In this document: positions 25,883-34,991 of the stretch, piece by piece
Numbering within the stretch: the first letter of the stretch is position 1
How the letters are laid out: each line of letters starts with the position of its first letter
Source of the DNA: Streptomyces fuscichromogenes
GTDB lineage: Bacteria > Actinomycetota > Actinomycetes > Streptomycetales > Streptomycetaceae
Direction of reading: 5' to 3'
Assembly: GCF_014645815.1 (NCBI RefSeq)
Contig: NZ_BMML01000022.1
Coordinates: 149,698 to 213,697, forward strand
Length of the DNA stretch: 64,000 bases
Translations under genes and position numbers: made by a program
Notes under the pieces: model-generated
The model's input: only the letters and a program-made list of their open reading frames with translations
Told to the model about the DNA's origin: nothing
Databases searched by the model: none

Positions 25883-27217
25883 TCACGCCAGGCGCCGGAA
25901 TACGGGCTTCACCGCCCGTCCGGCCAGCCAGGGGGTGGGGTCGTCGGCGTCCAGCGCCTGCCGGTACACCGCACAGGCCTCGGCCACCACGTCGATGGTG
26001 CGGTCGATGTCCGCGTCGTCGAGTACGCTGCTCACCACGAACGACGGGGCGAGCACCCCGCCCGCGAGGAGCCGGCGCAGGAACAGGGTGCGGTACCGCT
26101 GCGACGGCCGCAGGTTCCCGTCGAGGGTGGCGAAGACCAGGTTGCTGGCCCGGCCCCGGACGACGACGTGCTCGCCGACGCCCATCGCGGCCGCGGCGTC
26201 GCGGACACCGGCCGCCAGCCGCTCGCCGAGGGTGTGCAGCCGCGCGGTGATGCCCTCCTCGACATAGGTGGTCTGCACGGCCATCGCGGCCGCCAGGGAG
26301 TGCGTCTCCGCGCCGTGGGTGGTGGACAGCAGGAACACCCGGTCGCCGGAATCACGCAGTCCGCCCCGTTCCATGAGGCTGCGGCGCCCGGCCAGCGCGG
26401 AGACGGCGAAGCCGTTGCCCAGCGCCTTGCCGAACGTGGAGAGGTCGGGGACGACGCCGTACAGGCCCTGGGCGCCCGCCTCGGACCAGCGGAAGCCGGT
26501 GATCATCTCGTCGAAGACCAGGACGCAGCCGTGCCGGTCGGCCAGCGCGCGCAGGCCGGCGAGGTACCCGGGCGGCGGCTCGGTGTGGGTGGCGGGCTCC
26601 AGGATCAGGCAGGCGACCTCGTCCTGGTACCGGGTGAGCAGTTCCTCCGTGGCGGCCAGGTCTCCGTAGGGGAAGGCCACGGTGAGCTCGTTGGTCGCCG
26701 CCGGGATGCCCGCGGACATCGGTGTGGTGCCGATGAACCAGTCGTCGACGGAGAAGAACGGGTGGTCGCCGCAGATGGCCACCCGCGGGCGGCCGGTGGC
26801 GGCGCGGGCCAGGCGGACCGCGGCGGTGGTGGCGTCGGAGCCGTTCTTCGCGAACTTCACCATCTCGGCGGTCGGCACGGTGGCCAGGAAGCGTTCCGCG
26901 GCCTCGACCTCCACGATGGACGGCCGGACGAAGTTGCTGCCGCGGCCGAGTTCCCGCCGTACCGCCTCGACCACGCGCGGGTGGGCGTGGCCGAGGCTGA
27001 CCGACCGCAGGCCGGAGCCGTACTCGATGTAGCGGTTGCCGTCGACGTCCCACACGTGGGCACCGTTGCCGTGGCTGATGACCGGGGCCAGGTTCTCGGG
27101 GTACTGGTCGTCGCCCTTGGCGTAGGTGTGCGCGCCTCCTGGGATCAGAGCGTGCAGCCGCTCGTTGGCCTGCCGCGAGCGGGGCAGGAGCAACCCCTCG
27201 GTGTCTTGGGTGTGCAC
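25883..27217 (-). CDS. class III aminotransferase (glutamate-1-semialdehyde aminomutase family)
   Basis: The product has 444 residues. It carries NGSDATTAAVRLAR (phosphate/cofactor loop), FDEMITGFRW with Asp236, and the Schiff-base lysine Lys264 in STFGKALGNGF. It resembles HemL, but its position as the last gene of the polysaccharide operon argues for transamination or mutase action on a sugar or an attached small acid. The start is GTG. It follows the RmlC-like gene by 7 nt. Haem synthesis genes are absent nearby. Confidence 0.88.
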   Translation of the reverse strand: MHTQDTEGLLLPRSRQANERLHALIPGGAHTYAKGDDQYPENLAPVISHGNGAHVWDVDGNRYIEYGSGLRSVSLGHAHPRVVEAVRRELGRGSNFVRPSIVEVEAAERFLATVPTAEMVKFAKNGSDATTAAVRLARAATGRPRVAICGDHPFFSVDDWFIGTTPMSAGIPAATNELTVAFPYGDLAATEELLTRYQDEVACLILEPATHTEPPPGYLAGLRALADRHGCVLVFDEMITGFRWSEAGAQGLYGVVPDLSTFGKALGNGFAVSALAGRRSLMERGGLRDSGDRVFLLSTTHGAETHSLAAAMAVQTTYVEEGITARLHTLGERLAAGVRDAAAAMGVGEHVVVRGRASNLVFATLDGNLRPSQRYRTLFLRRLLAGGVLAPSFVVSSVLDDADIDRTIDVVAEACAVYRQALDADDPTPWLAGRAVKPVFRRLA

Positions 27218-27224
27218 GCCGACC

Positions 27225-27776
27225 TCATCTTTCTTGGTGCTTCAGGACCTCGGCGAGGCTAGGCGCCTCCCGGTCCCGTTGGGACATCGACGTGACCGGC
27301 AGCGGCCAGGGAATGGCGAGTTCCGGGTCGTCGAAGGCGATCGTCACGTCCTCGGACGGATCGTGCTGACGGTCAATACGGTAAGAGGTGTCCGCGATTT
27401 CGGTAAGAGCCTGGAAGCCGTGCGCGCATCCCGCCGGGATGTACACGGTCTTCTGCGTCTCGCCGGACAGCTCGAAGAAGGCCCGGCCCAGGTACGTCGG
27501 CGAGTCCGGCCGCAGGTCCACGACGACGTCGAAGATCTGCCCGGACGAGCACCGCACCAGTTTGGCCTCGCCGGCGCCGGAGCGCAGGTGCAGGCCGCGC
27601 AGCACGCCCCGGACCGAGCGGGACACGCTGTCCTGGACGAAGGCGTGCGGGTCGAGGCCCACCGAGCGGACCACGTCGGCGTCGAAGGTACGGCAGAAGA
27701 AGCCGCGTTCGTCGGCGTAGGGCGTCGGCTCGAAGAGGTACGCGCCGGCGATCTCGGGGACTTCGGTCGCTTTCAT
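27225..27776 (-). CDS. dTDP-4-dehydrorhamnose 3,5-epimerase-like protein (RmlC family)
   Basis: The product is a 183-residue cupin of the RmlC family: GVLRGLHLR with the catalytic His63, then VDLRPDSPTYLG, VYIPAGCAHGFQAL and DPELAIPWP. The genes for the rest of the TDP-rhamnose pathway are not adjacent. It therefore probably epimerises the 4-keto intermediate of the cytidylyl-sugar made by this locus. Its ATG overlaps the stop of the pyruvyl-transferase gene (ATGA). Confidence 0.9.
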   Translation of the reverse strand: MKATEVPEIAGAYLFEPTPYADERGFFCRTFDADVVRSVGLDPHAFVQDSVSRSVRGVLRGLHLRSGAGEAKLVRCSSGQIFDVVVDLRPDSPTYLGRAFFELSGETQKTVYIPAGCAHGFQALTEIADTSYRIDRQHDPSEDVTIAFDDPELAIPWPLPVTSMSQRDREAPSLAEVLKHQER

Positions 27777-29005
27777 GAGACCTTCCGTGGGGCGTGGGCG
27801 TGGTCCTTCGCCGGGAACAGGACCGTGGTCAACGCGGCGAACTGGTCGTCGAGTCGACGGGCCGCGTCCAGGTTCCGCTCGGCGAGGATCCGCCGCAGTT
27901 CGGCCGACCGCTTCTCCAGCGCCCGGAACTGCTCCAGCAGCCGGTCGGCGTCGACCTCGCGGGCCGGGTGGCAGTACGCGCCGAGGCCCATCCGGTCCAT
28001 GAGCGCGTCGCTCTTCGCCGCGTAGCAGAGCGCGAGCACGGGCGTTCCGGTCTTCAGCGCGCAGATCAGGTTGTGGTAGCGGACGGCCACCACGGTGTCG
28101 GCGGCCGCCATCTCGTTCATCAGGTCGGCCAGTGAGGCCGGTTCGGCGGCGGTGACCAGCGGTGAGTCGACCGCGTCGAGGATGGCGGCCACCACCGACA
28201 GATCGCACTGGTCGCCGGTGAGGAGCCGCACGGGCCTGCCCTCCTCGACCAGGGTGCGGACGAACCTGATCGTCCCGTCGAGGTAGCGCCGGTGGATCTC
28301 CTCGGCCCGCGCCCGGTCGTCGTTGCCCCCGTGGAAGTCCATGACGCCGAGGCAGACCGGGCCCGGCGTCCCCGAGGGTGCGTGCGCCGTCGGTGTCGGC
28401 AGGGCGAACGCCAGGTCCGGGTAGACCTCGTCGCGCGCGGTGTCCACGCCCATCGCCCGCATCGCGTCCCGGGACTGGGCGTCCCGGTACGACCGGTACA
28501 CGGCCAGCCGCGCCGACCAGCGCACCAGGGCCCGGGTGGGCCGGTTGCCGATCTCCGCGGCGCCGACGCTGACCAGCGCGACCCGGGTGCCCAGCAGCCG
28601 GCCGCTCGCGCAGAGCAGGAACAGCGAGTACGGGAAGCCCCACGGCCGCAGCGGCAGGGTGGCCTCCAGGACGCCCATGCCCGGCACGATCACCACGTCG
28701 TGCCGGCGCACCCAGGCGGCGGTGCGGAAGACGTCGACGAGTTTGCCGAACCCCTTCGCCGCGATCGCGCCCACGCGGGACGCGGTCCGGTATTCCGCGC
28801 GGTTCCAGTGCAGCCGCGTGGCGGGGATCCCGAACCGGGCCGTCACGGCCTCGGGCCCGCCGCACAGCGCGTCCACGACCGCCTCCGGGTGCTCGGCACG
28901 GAGGTGTCCGAGGAGTGCTTCGAGCGACCCGTCGTTGCCGAGGTTGCCGGAGCCGAGCAGGCCGAACACCCCGACGCGCGGCGGGGTTCCCTCCGTGGAC
29001 GTCAT
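27773..29005 (-). CDS. polysaccharide pyruvyl transferase family protein
   Basis: The product has 410 residues of the PF04230 type. The start VGVFGLLGSGNLGNDGSLEALL is the family's glycine-rich loop, with VVIVPGMGVLEA following and VVAVRYHNLICALKTGTPVLAL near the C-terminus. Members add pyruvate ketals to hexoses, giving the polymer a negative charge. Some homologues instead act in other sugar modifications. Stop/start overlaps (ATGA) join it to both neighbours. Confidence 0.87.
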   Translation of the reverse strand: MTSTEGTPPRVGVFGLLGSGNLGNDGSLEALLGHLRAEHPEAVVDALCGGPEAVTARFGIPATRLHWNRAEYRTASRVGAIAAKGFGKLVDVFRTAAWVRRHDVVIVPGMGVLEATLPLRPWGFPYSLFLLCASGRLLGTRVALVSVGAAEIGNRPTRALVRWSARLAVYRSYRDAQSRDAMRAMGVDTARDEVYPDLAFALPTPTAHAPSGTPGPVCLGVMDFHGGNDDRARAEEIHRRYLDGTIRFVRTLVEEGRPVRLLTGDQCDLSVVAAILDAVDSPLVTAAEPASLADLMNEMAAADTVVAVRYHNLICALKTGTPVLALCYAAKSDALMDRMGLGAYCHPAREVDADRLLEQFRALEKRSAELRRILAERNLDAARRLDDQFAALTTVLFPAKDHAHAPRKVS

Positions 29006-29952
29006 GCCCGCCGCCTCCCCTCACGGCCGGCGACGAGGGCGTCGACGGAGACCGTGAGCAGGGCCGGGTCGACCGGGGCACGGTCCTCGACCCGCTCGCC
29101 GGCGCCCGGCCGGACCCGGCTGGTCAGCCACGATGCCAGGTGGCGGTAGCACTCCCGCCGGTCGGCCGGGGACAGCGGCGCCCGCCGGACCGCCGAGGCG
29201 AAGCCCCAGACGTACTCGGCGAGCAGCCGCGGCGTCGGGTGCAGCAGACCTGCCCGGCGCGGGTCCAGGTTGACGCACCGGGAGCGTTTGGAGGGGTTCG
29301 CCCGCTCGGCGCGGGTGGGGTGGTCACGGCGGAAGTACAGCAGCTCCGGCACCTGGTGGAAGGGCCCGTGCAGGGTGATCTCGGCGACGAACGTGCGGTC
29401 CGCGTGGTGGTAGCTGTCCATCGGTTTGACCCGGCGCAGCATGTCGGCCCGCATCACCCCGTAGAAGTCGTCGCCGCCCGGCTCGAACAGCAGGCTGCGG
29501 AAGCGCTCCGGGGCGTGCGGCGAGTCGGTGGCGAGCGTGTACTCGTAGGGGACCGTCACCTGGCCGTCGCCGTCGATGACCGCCTGGTCGGTGTGGGCGA
29601 GGACGACGTCAGGACGTTCGTCCAGCGCCTCGACGCAGCGCCGGATCAGGTCACGGCCGTAGAGGTCGTCGTGCGAGGCCCACTTGAACAGTTCGCCGCG
29701 GGACTCGGCGAACACATGGTTGTGGTTCGGCGTGGCGCCGATGTTCCGGGGCAGCCGCTGGTACCGGATACGGGAGTCCTGCGCGGCGTACTTGCGGCAG
29801 ATGTCCTCGGTCCCGTCGGTCGAGGCGTTGTCGGAGACGACCAGTTCGAAGTCCTCGTACGTCTGGCCGAGCAGGGCGTCGAACGACTCGGCCAGGTACT
29901 CCTCGCCGTTGTACACGGGCAGGCCGATGCTCAGCCTGGGTCGGGCGGTCAT
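29002..29952 (-). CDS. family 2 glycosyltransferase
   Basis: The product has 316 residues. The GT-A fold begins LSIGLPVYNGEEYLAESFDALLGQTYEDFELVVSDNASTDGT, with the metal-binding region at WASHDDLY. No membrane segment is seen, so it acts at the cytoplasmic face on a lipid-linked oligosaccharide. The ATG overlaps the flippase stop. Confidence 0.9.
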   Translation of the reverse strand: MTARPRLSIGLPVYNGEEYLAESFDALLGQTYEDFELVVSDNASTDGTEDICRKYAAQDSRIRYQRLPRNIGATPNHNHVFAESRGELFKWASHDDLYGRDLIRRCVEALDERPDVVLAHTDQAVIDGDGQVTVPYEYTLATDSPHAPERFRSLLFEPGGDDFYGVMRADMLRRVKPMDSYHHADRTFVAEITLHGPFHQVPELLYFRRDHPTRAERANPSKRSRCVNLDPRRAGLLHPTPRLLAEYVWGFASAVRRAPLSPADRRECYRHLASWLTSRVRPGAGERVEDRAPVDPALLTVSVDALVAGREGRRRA

Positions 29953-31256
29953 GGGGTCCTCACTTCGGGGATGCGGTGGTGGTGGTGCTCGCGCAGGGCG
30001 GACCGCAGCTGCAGCCACCACACGGCGGAGCCGCTGAGGGTCGCGGCGGCGACGCCCCAGGCCGAGCCGGCCGTACCGGCGACGGCCGCCCCGCCGAGTC
30101 CGCCGCCGACGTAGCAGGCGGAGGCGAACAGCTGGCAGCGCAGGCTGCGCCGGGCCGCGCCGAGCGCGCGCAGTCCGGCCGCCGCGCCGGTACCGAGGCC
30201 CGCTCCCGCGACACTGAGGGTGATCTGCACGATGAGGTGCGAGGACGAGTGCCAGACATCGCCGAGCACCAGGTCGCCGAGCCGGCCCGGCATCAGCAGC
30301 AGCGCCGAGCCCCAGAGCAGCGCACCGGTGGCCTGCCCGCCGCCGAGGAGCAGGCAGAACCTGCCCAGTCGGTGCGGGGCCCGCCGCAGCACCCGTGCCG
30401 CCTCCGGGACGGTGACCAGCGAAAGCCCCATCAGCACGGCGAGGAACGGACCCATCAGGAGCTCGGCGCCCCGCACCGCGCCCACCGCGCTCACCCCGAC
30501 GATCGCGCCGAGCCCGTAGGCGCGCAGCTGGCTCGCACCGCTGAGACTGACGTTCTCGACCAGGTACCGGTAGCCGAGGTCACGCTGCTCGCTGAGCCAG
30601 CCGCGGGCCTGTGCCAGGTCGGGCCGGATGCCGGACTGGAGGCAGCCGTACCCCGCCGCCACCGTCGCGGAGGCGCCCCAGGCGAGCACGAAGGCCGCCA
30701 CGGTGTCCACGTGGGCCGCCACCACCATGGCCGGGACGAGCGCGATGCCCCACACGACGTCGTTGACGAACGCCTTGCGCCCGGTGCCGGCGGCGAAGAA
30801 CGAGAACCGCCAGGCGTCCTGGAGCAGCAGCCCCGGCAGCATGAGACCGAGGGCGGCGAACGCGGGCCCCACCCGGCCGCCGAGGCCGAGCCCGGCCGCC
30901 AGACACACCACGCCGAGGGTCGTACCGACGCCGAGCGCGGTTCCCGTCGAGCGGGCCGTCGCCGCACGCCAGGACCCGTCCGGCACGCCGCTGAAGCGCA
31001 CCACGAGCGGGTCGGTGGCAAGGCCCCGGGAGACGTTGAGCACCACGCCGTACGTCACCCAGGCCAGGCTGAACACGCCGAACGCGGTCACCCCCAGCGA
31101 GCGGGCCACGTAGATGCCCACCGCGAAGTTGCTGATGCTGGAGGCCGCCTGGTCGGCCAGTCCCCAGGACAGCCGGCCGACGAGGGCCCGTCTGGCGGAC
31201 CCGGCCGGTGGCGCCGTCTTCTGCGGGTTCTCCCCCTGGGTGGTCATCGGCGTCAT
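29949..31256 (-). CDS. polysaccharide flippase (Wzx-like, MATE/MOP superfamily)
   Basis: The product has 435 residues with about twelve hydrophobic segments. The first reads LSWGLADQAASSISNFAVGIYVARSLGV, the typical start of Wzx/RfbX flippases. It should move the lipid-linked repeat unit across the membrane. The ATG at 31256 overlaps the stop of the DUF4910 gene; a second ATG lies three codons in. With the sugar transferase and the Wzy-like protein it defines a Wzx/Wzy pathway. Confidence 0.87.
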   Translation of the reverse strand: MTPMTTQGENPQKTAPPAGSARRALVGRLSWGLADQAASSISNFAVGIYVARSLGVTAFGVFSLAWVTYGVVLNVSRGLATDPLVVRFSGVPDGSWRAATARSTGTALGVGTTLGVVCLAAGLGLGGRVGPAFAALGLMLPGLLLQDAWRFSFFAAGTGRKAFVNDVVWGIALVPAMVVAAHVDTVAAFVLAWGASATVAAGYGCLQSGIRPDLAQARGWLSEQRDLGYRYLVENVSLSGASQLRAYGLGAIVGVSAVGAVRGAELLMGPFLAVLMGLSLVTVPEAARVLRRAPHRLGRFCLLLGGGQATGALLWGSALLLMPGRLGDLVLGDVWHSSSHLIVQITLSVAGAGLGTGAAAGLRALGAARRSLRCQLFASACYVGGGLGGAAVAGTAGSAWGVAAATLSGSAVWWLQLRSALREHHHHRIPEVRTP

Positions 31257-32527
31257 TCCTTGACCAGGTCGGCGCCGCGCAGGGCGTCGGCCGCGGCGGC
31301 GACGGTGTCGAACGGCAGCCCGGAGCGCTCGGCGACGTCCAGCAGGCTGTGCTCGCCGTCGGAGAGGTTGAGCACCCAGAGCATGGCCATCTGGGCCTGC
31401 TTGGTGTCGCTGCGGCCGCCGAGCGCGTCGTAGAGCCCGCGCCGGCCCAGCTGCGGTTCGCCGTAGGGGCTGAGGTTCAGGTACCGCCGGTTGCGGTCGA
31501 GGACGGCGAACGCCTCGCGGCAGACCGCGAGCGTGTCCGCCATGGCCGCCGGGGAGACGAAGTCCAGGTTGTCCGCCGAGGTGTGGTACTCGGGGTAGCC
31601 GGCGTACGGGGTCCGGGTGAGCGAGCCCACGCCCAGGTTGAACCCGGGCGAGCAGTACTGCCGCTCGTCGTAGCCGTACGGGGTGAACTCGGTGACGCGG
31701 TGCGGGCGTTCGGAGGCGGTCAGCACGTGCCGCAGCACCCGGTCGATCTCCGCGTCGCCGCGCCTGCTCTGCTTGTACGTCAGGTGCCCCGGGTCCCCGG
31801 CGCAGGCGAGGACGAGGCCGTGCCTGACCCGCTCGATCCGCTCCGCGTTGCGGGCCAGCCAGGTGATCGCCCCGATGGTGCCGGGCGCGTAGATGAACCG
31901 GTAGGTGTAGTACGGCGTCTCCCGCGCCAGCGCCCTGGCCAGGAACGTCGCCACCGCGATGCCGGCCAGGTTGTCGTTGGCCAGCGAGGGGTGGCAGACG
32001 TGGCAGGAGACGATCACCTCGTCGGCGACCTGCCCGGGGACCACGTGCTCGGCGTAGGTGAGGTGGCCGTCCGCGAGGGTGGAGTCGACGCGCACCTCGT
32101 AGTCGCCGTCCGGCAGCGCGTCGAGGGTCTCCTGGGCCAGGCAGAACCCCCAGTCCGGCTTGTAGTAGCTGGTGCGGTACGGCACCCAGGAGGGGTGGTC
32201 GGGCAGGGTGTGCAGGTGTCCGCGCAGCTCCGCGAGGGGCATGGTCGCGGACACCGGCACGCTGTAGCCGAGCACGTGCAGGCTGGACGCGGCGAAGTCG
32301 ACGACCCGCCGGCCGGCGGGGTCGGCGATGTACGCGTCGCGGATGTTCCACTCCTGCGGCACCGTCCAGTCGAGCACCTGCGTCCCGGTCGGCACCTCGT
32401 GCACCTGCAGCGGGATGTACTCACCGACGATGTCCAGGGTGGCGCGCACGCCGTCGCCGGTGATGCTCCGGCAGAGCGGGTACATCCGCTCCACCAGCGC
32501 GTACATCTCCTCGCTCACGTCGGTCAC
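31253..32527 (-). CDS. DUF4910 (aminopeptidase-like fold) protein
   Basis: The product has 424 residues. The Zn-peptidase-like core shows VSCHVCHPSLANDNLAG (His and Asp ligands), IYAPGTIGAI and EYHTSADNLDFV. A winged-helix-like C-terminal segment follows (SLLDVAERSGLPFDTVAAAADAL). This family is frequent in surface-polysaccharide loci and is not known to be a true peptidase. An amidase or deacylase on a decorated sugar is one possibility. The GTG start overlaps the epimerase stop (GTGA). Confidence 0.85.
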   Translation of the reverse strand: MTDVSEEMYALVERMYPLCRSITGDGVRATLDIVGEYIPLQVHEVPTGTQVLDWTVPQEWNIRDAYIADPAGRRVVDFAASSLHVLGYSVPVSATMPLAELRGHLHTLPDHPSWVPYRTSYYKPDWGFCLAQETLDALPDGDYEVRVDSTLADGHLTYAEHVVPGQVADEVIVSCHVCHPSLANDNLAGIAVATFLARALARETPYYTYRFIYAPGTIGAITWLARNAERIERVRHGLVLACAGDPGHLTYKQSRRGDAEIDRVLRHVLTASERPHRVTEFTPYGYDERQYCSPGFNLGVGSLTRTPYAGYPEYHTSADNLDFVSPAAMADTLAVCREAFAVLDRNRRYLNLSPYGEPQLGRRGLYDALGGRSDTKQAQMAMLWVLNLSDGEHSLLDVAERSGLPFDTVAAAADALRGADLVKE

Positions 32528-33549
32528 CGGCGCCACCGCAGGGTGTCGTCGACGGTGCCGGCCTCGGACGCCGCGCGCAGCACGGCAAGGCGGGTGAAGC
32601 GCTGCTCGAAGTCCTCCCTGGTGAGGTCGAACTTCCGGTAGGCGTCGGCGAGTTCGAGCGCGCCCTGCTGCACCGTCCACGCGCAGTCGAAGCCGGGGAT
32701 CGCGGCCCGGAACCGGGCGAAGTCCACCCGGTAGGACCGCGGGTCGGCACCGGTCTCCCCGGTGATCACCACCTTGGAGCCGGACACCGCCTCGGCGACC
32801 TGCTCGGCGATCTCCGCGACCGTGACGTTGTTGGTCTCGCTGCCTATGTTGAACGCCCGGTCGTGCACCGCCTCGCGCGGGGCCGACAGCGCGGCCGTGA
32901 AGGCCCGAGCGATGTCGGCGGCGTGCACCAGCGGGCGCCAGGGGGTGCCGTCGGAGAGCACAAGCACCTCGCCGGACAGCAGGGCATGCCCCACCAGGTT
33001 GTTCAGCACGATGTCGGCGCGCAGCCGGGGCGAGAAGCCGAAGGCGGTGGCGTTGCGCATGAACACCGGGGTGAAGTCGTCGTCGGCCAGCGCGTGCAGG
33101 TCGTCCTCCACTCGCACCTTGGACTCCGCGTACGGCGTCACCGGGCGCAGCGGGGCGTCCTCGGTCACCAGGTCGTCACCGCCGGCGGCGCCGTAGACCG
33201 AGCAGGTGGACGCGTACAGGAAGCGCCGTACCCCGGCGTCCCGGGCCAGCCGGGCGAGGCGGACGGACGCGTGGTGGTTGATGTCGTAGGTGAGTTCCGG
33301 CGCCAGCGAGCCGAGCGGGTCGTTGGAGAGGGCGGCCAGGTGGATCACGGCGTCCACCCCGGCCACGTGCTCGGCCGTGACGTCGCGCAGGTCGACCTGA
33401 TGGCCCTGCGGGTCGTCGGGCCGCGGGCCGAGGACGGAGTCGGCGAACAGGCCGGAGTCGAGGCCGACGACCTCGTGCCCGGCGGCCTTGAGGACCGGGG
33501 CCATCACGGTGCCCAGATAGCCCTGGTGTCCGGTCAGTAGTACGCGCAA
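32524..33549 (-). CDS. NAD-dependent sugar epimerase/dehydratase
   Basis: The product is a 341-residue extended SDR. It has the cofactor motif TGHQGYLG, the segment HLAALSNDPLG, a STCSVYG serine segment and the active-site PYAESKVRVE (Tyr-x3-Lys). Its TTG start lies 4 nt after the PIG-L stop, with GGGGGG upstream. The locus has a cytidylyltransferase but no obvious CDP-glucose 4,6-dehydratase, so this protein may provide that step or a later reduction or epimerisation. Confidence 0.87.
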   Translation of the reverse strand: MRVLLTGHQGYLGTVMAPVLKAAGHEVVGLDSGLFADSVLGPRPDDPQGHQVDLRDVTAEHVAGVDAVIHLAALSNDPLGSLAPELTYDINHHASVRLARLARDAGVRRFLYASTCSVYGAAGGDDLVTEDAPLRPVTPYAESKVRVEDDLHALADDDFTPVFMRNATAFGFSPRLRADIVLNNLVGHALLSGEVLVLSDGTPWRPLVHAADIARAFTAALSAPREAVHDRAFNIGSETNNVTVAEIAEQVAEAVSGSKVVITGETGADPRSYRVDFARFRAAIPGFDCAWTVQQGALELADAYRKFDLTREDFEQRFTRLAVLRAASEAGTVDDTLRWRR

Positions 33550-33552
33550 GGT

Positions 33553-34200
33553 TCAACCCCCCAGGTTGAGCGTGAGTTTGGTGACGGAGAACGCCTCGGC
33601 GTAGCGCGTGTGGCATTCGATGCCGCGGATCCGGGCGAGGCCCAGGAAGGCCTCCCGGTCGTACCAGGGGCGGTGCCGCTGCGAGGGGTAGTGCTCCTGC
33701 AGCAGCCGCACCTTCTGCTCGGCGGTCTCGGGCGTCAGCGGCTGGTAGGCCGCCGGCCGGCCGAGATCACCGTCCCACTTGACGATCTCGTAGCCGAGCA
33801 CGAGGTGGTCGCGGAACGCGGTGGGCAGCAGCCGCGCCAGGCCGCGGTGGTCCTGGTGCGCGTCGTCGGTGCGCGGCGCGAGGATCAGCTCCGGGTCGGT
33901 CCGCTCGCGCAGTTCCTCGACCGCGGCCTTGGCCTCCTCCCAGTGCGCCGGGAGCCGGCCGTCGGGCAGCTTGAGCACGGTCAGCCGCAGGTCGGCACCC
34001 GGGCAGAAGGCGGCGAGCGCGGCCTGCTCCTCCTGCTCGCGCTCGCTGCCGCCGCCGGAGAGCACCAGCGCGTCGACCCGGATGCCCGGCCGCGCCTGGC
34101 ACAGCGTCAGCAGCGTGCCGCCGGCGCCGATGGCGATGTCGTCGCAGTGCGCGCCCACCGCGACGATCCGGTCCAGGGGTCCGGCCCCGAGCCGGATCAC
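33553..34200 (-). CDS. PIG-L/LmbE-family deacetylase
   Basis: The product has 215 residues. The metal-binding motif is AVGAHCDDIAIGAGG, with Cys in place of the usual Pro of AHPDD, and RTDDAHQDHRGL gives the second part of the site. The family removes N-acetyl groups from amino sugars. A C-terminal YDREAFLGLARIRGIECHTRYAEAF is typical of members in sugar loci. The GTG start overlaps the cytidylyltransferase stop (GTGA). Confidence 0.88.
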   Translation of the reverse strand: MIRLGAGPLDRIVAVGAHCDDIAIGAGGTLLTLCQARPGIRVDALVLSGGGSEREQEEQAALAAFCPGADLRLTVLKLPDGRLPAHWEEAKAAVEELRERTDPELILAPRTDDAHQDHRGLARLLPTAFRDHLVLGYEIVKWDGDLGRPAAYQPLTPETAEQKVRLLQEHYPSQRHRPWYDREAFLGLARIRGIECHTRYAEAFSVTKLTLNLGG

Positions 34201-34991
34201 GCTTCGGCTCCGGCGGTGTCCCGCTCCCACACGGCCCACGGGCGGTCGCCGCGGGTGTAGGCCTCGTCGAGCGCGGCCCGCTCCTTGACGGTGTCGGTCG
34301 GCTTCCAGAAGCCGCGGTGCTGGTGCGCCACCAGCCGTCCCCGCTTGGCCAGTTGGGCGCAGCCGTCGGCGACCAGGTCGCCGTTCTCCGGTATGTGGTC
34401 GAAGATCTCCTGGCGGAGCACGAAGTAGCCGCCGTTCTCCCACAGCGGCAGTTCGCTGACCGCGGTGATGCCTCCCACCAGGCCGTCCTCGCCCAACTCC
34501 ACGCAGTGGAAGGACGACTGCGGCGGGACCACCATCATCGACGCCCCGGCGTCGCGCGCGGCGAACTTGTCGATCATCTCCGGCAGCGGGGCGTCGGTGA
34601 GCACGTCGGCGTAGTTGGCGAGGAACATCTCGTCGCCGTCCAGGTGGTGCCGTACCCGGCGCAGCCGCTCCCCGATGGGGGACTCGATGCCGGTCTGCGC
34701 GAACGTGATCGTCCAGTCGGCGATGTCGGTGGAGAGCAACTCGGTCTGCCCGCGCCGCAGGACGAAGTCGTTGGACGTGGTCTCCTCGTAGTTGAGGAAG
34801 AAGTCCTTGATGTGGTGGGCGCCGTACCCGAGGCAGAGGATGAACTCGGTGTGCCCGAAGTACGCGTAGTAGCGCATGACATGCCAGATCAGCGGTCTCG
34901 GGCCGACCATCGCCATCGGTTTGGGCACGTCGTCGGAGGCACCGCTGCGCATGCGCATCCCGTAACCGCCGCAGAACAGGACGACCTTCAT
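34197..34991 (-). CDS. rfbF: glucose-1-phosphate cytidylyltransferase-like protein
   Basis: The product is a 264-residue sugar-nucleotide transferase. It begins VVLFCGGYGMRMR with VPKPM (the nucleotide-binding loop and lysine) and ends with GFWKPTDTVKERAALD, the family's conserved C-terminus. It is expected to make CDP-glucose, the entry compound for CDP-6-deoxy and CDP-3,6-dideoxy or branched sugars. The ATG overlaps the methyltransferase stop. No CDP-glucose 4,6-dehydratase (RfbG) homologue is recognised in the window. Confidence 0.88.
   Translation of the reverse strand: MKVVLFCGGYGMRMRSGASDDVPKPMAMVGPRPLIWHVMRYYAYFGHTEFILCLGYGAHHIKDFFLNYEETTSNDFVLRRGQTELLSTDIADWTITFAQTGIESPIGERLRRVRHHLDGDEMFLANYADVLTDAPLPEMIDKFAARDAGASMMVVPPQSSFHCVELGEDGLVGGITAVSELPLWENGGYFVLRQEIFDHIPENGDLVADGCAQLAKRGRLVAHQHRGFWKPTDTVKERAALDEAYTRGDRPWAVWERDTAGAEA

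Noticed and set aside
25883..27217. HemL of haem biosynthesis
   Set aside because: The fold fits, but no other haem gene is nearby and the gene is coupled to polysaccharide genes.
31253..32680. Longer start for the DUF4910 protein
   Set aside because: The added N-terminus is antisense-like Arg-rich sequence that overlaps the epimerase gene; the GTGA overlap start is better.
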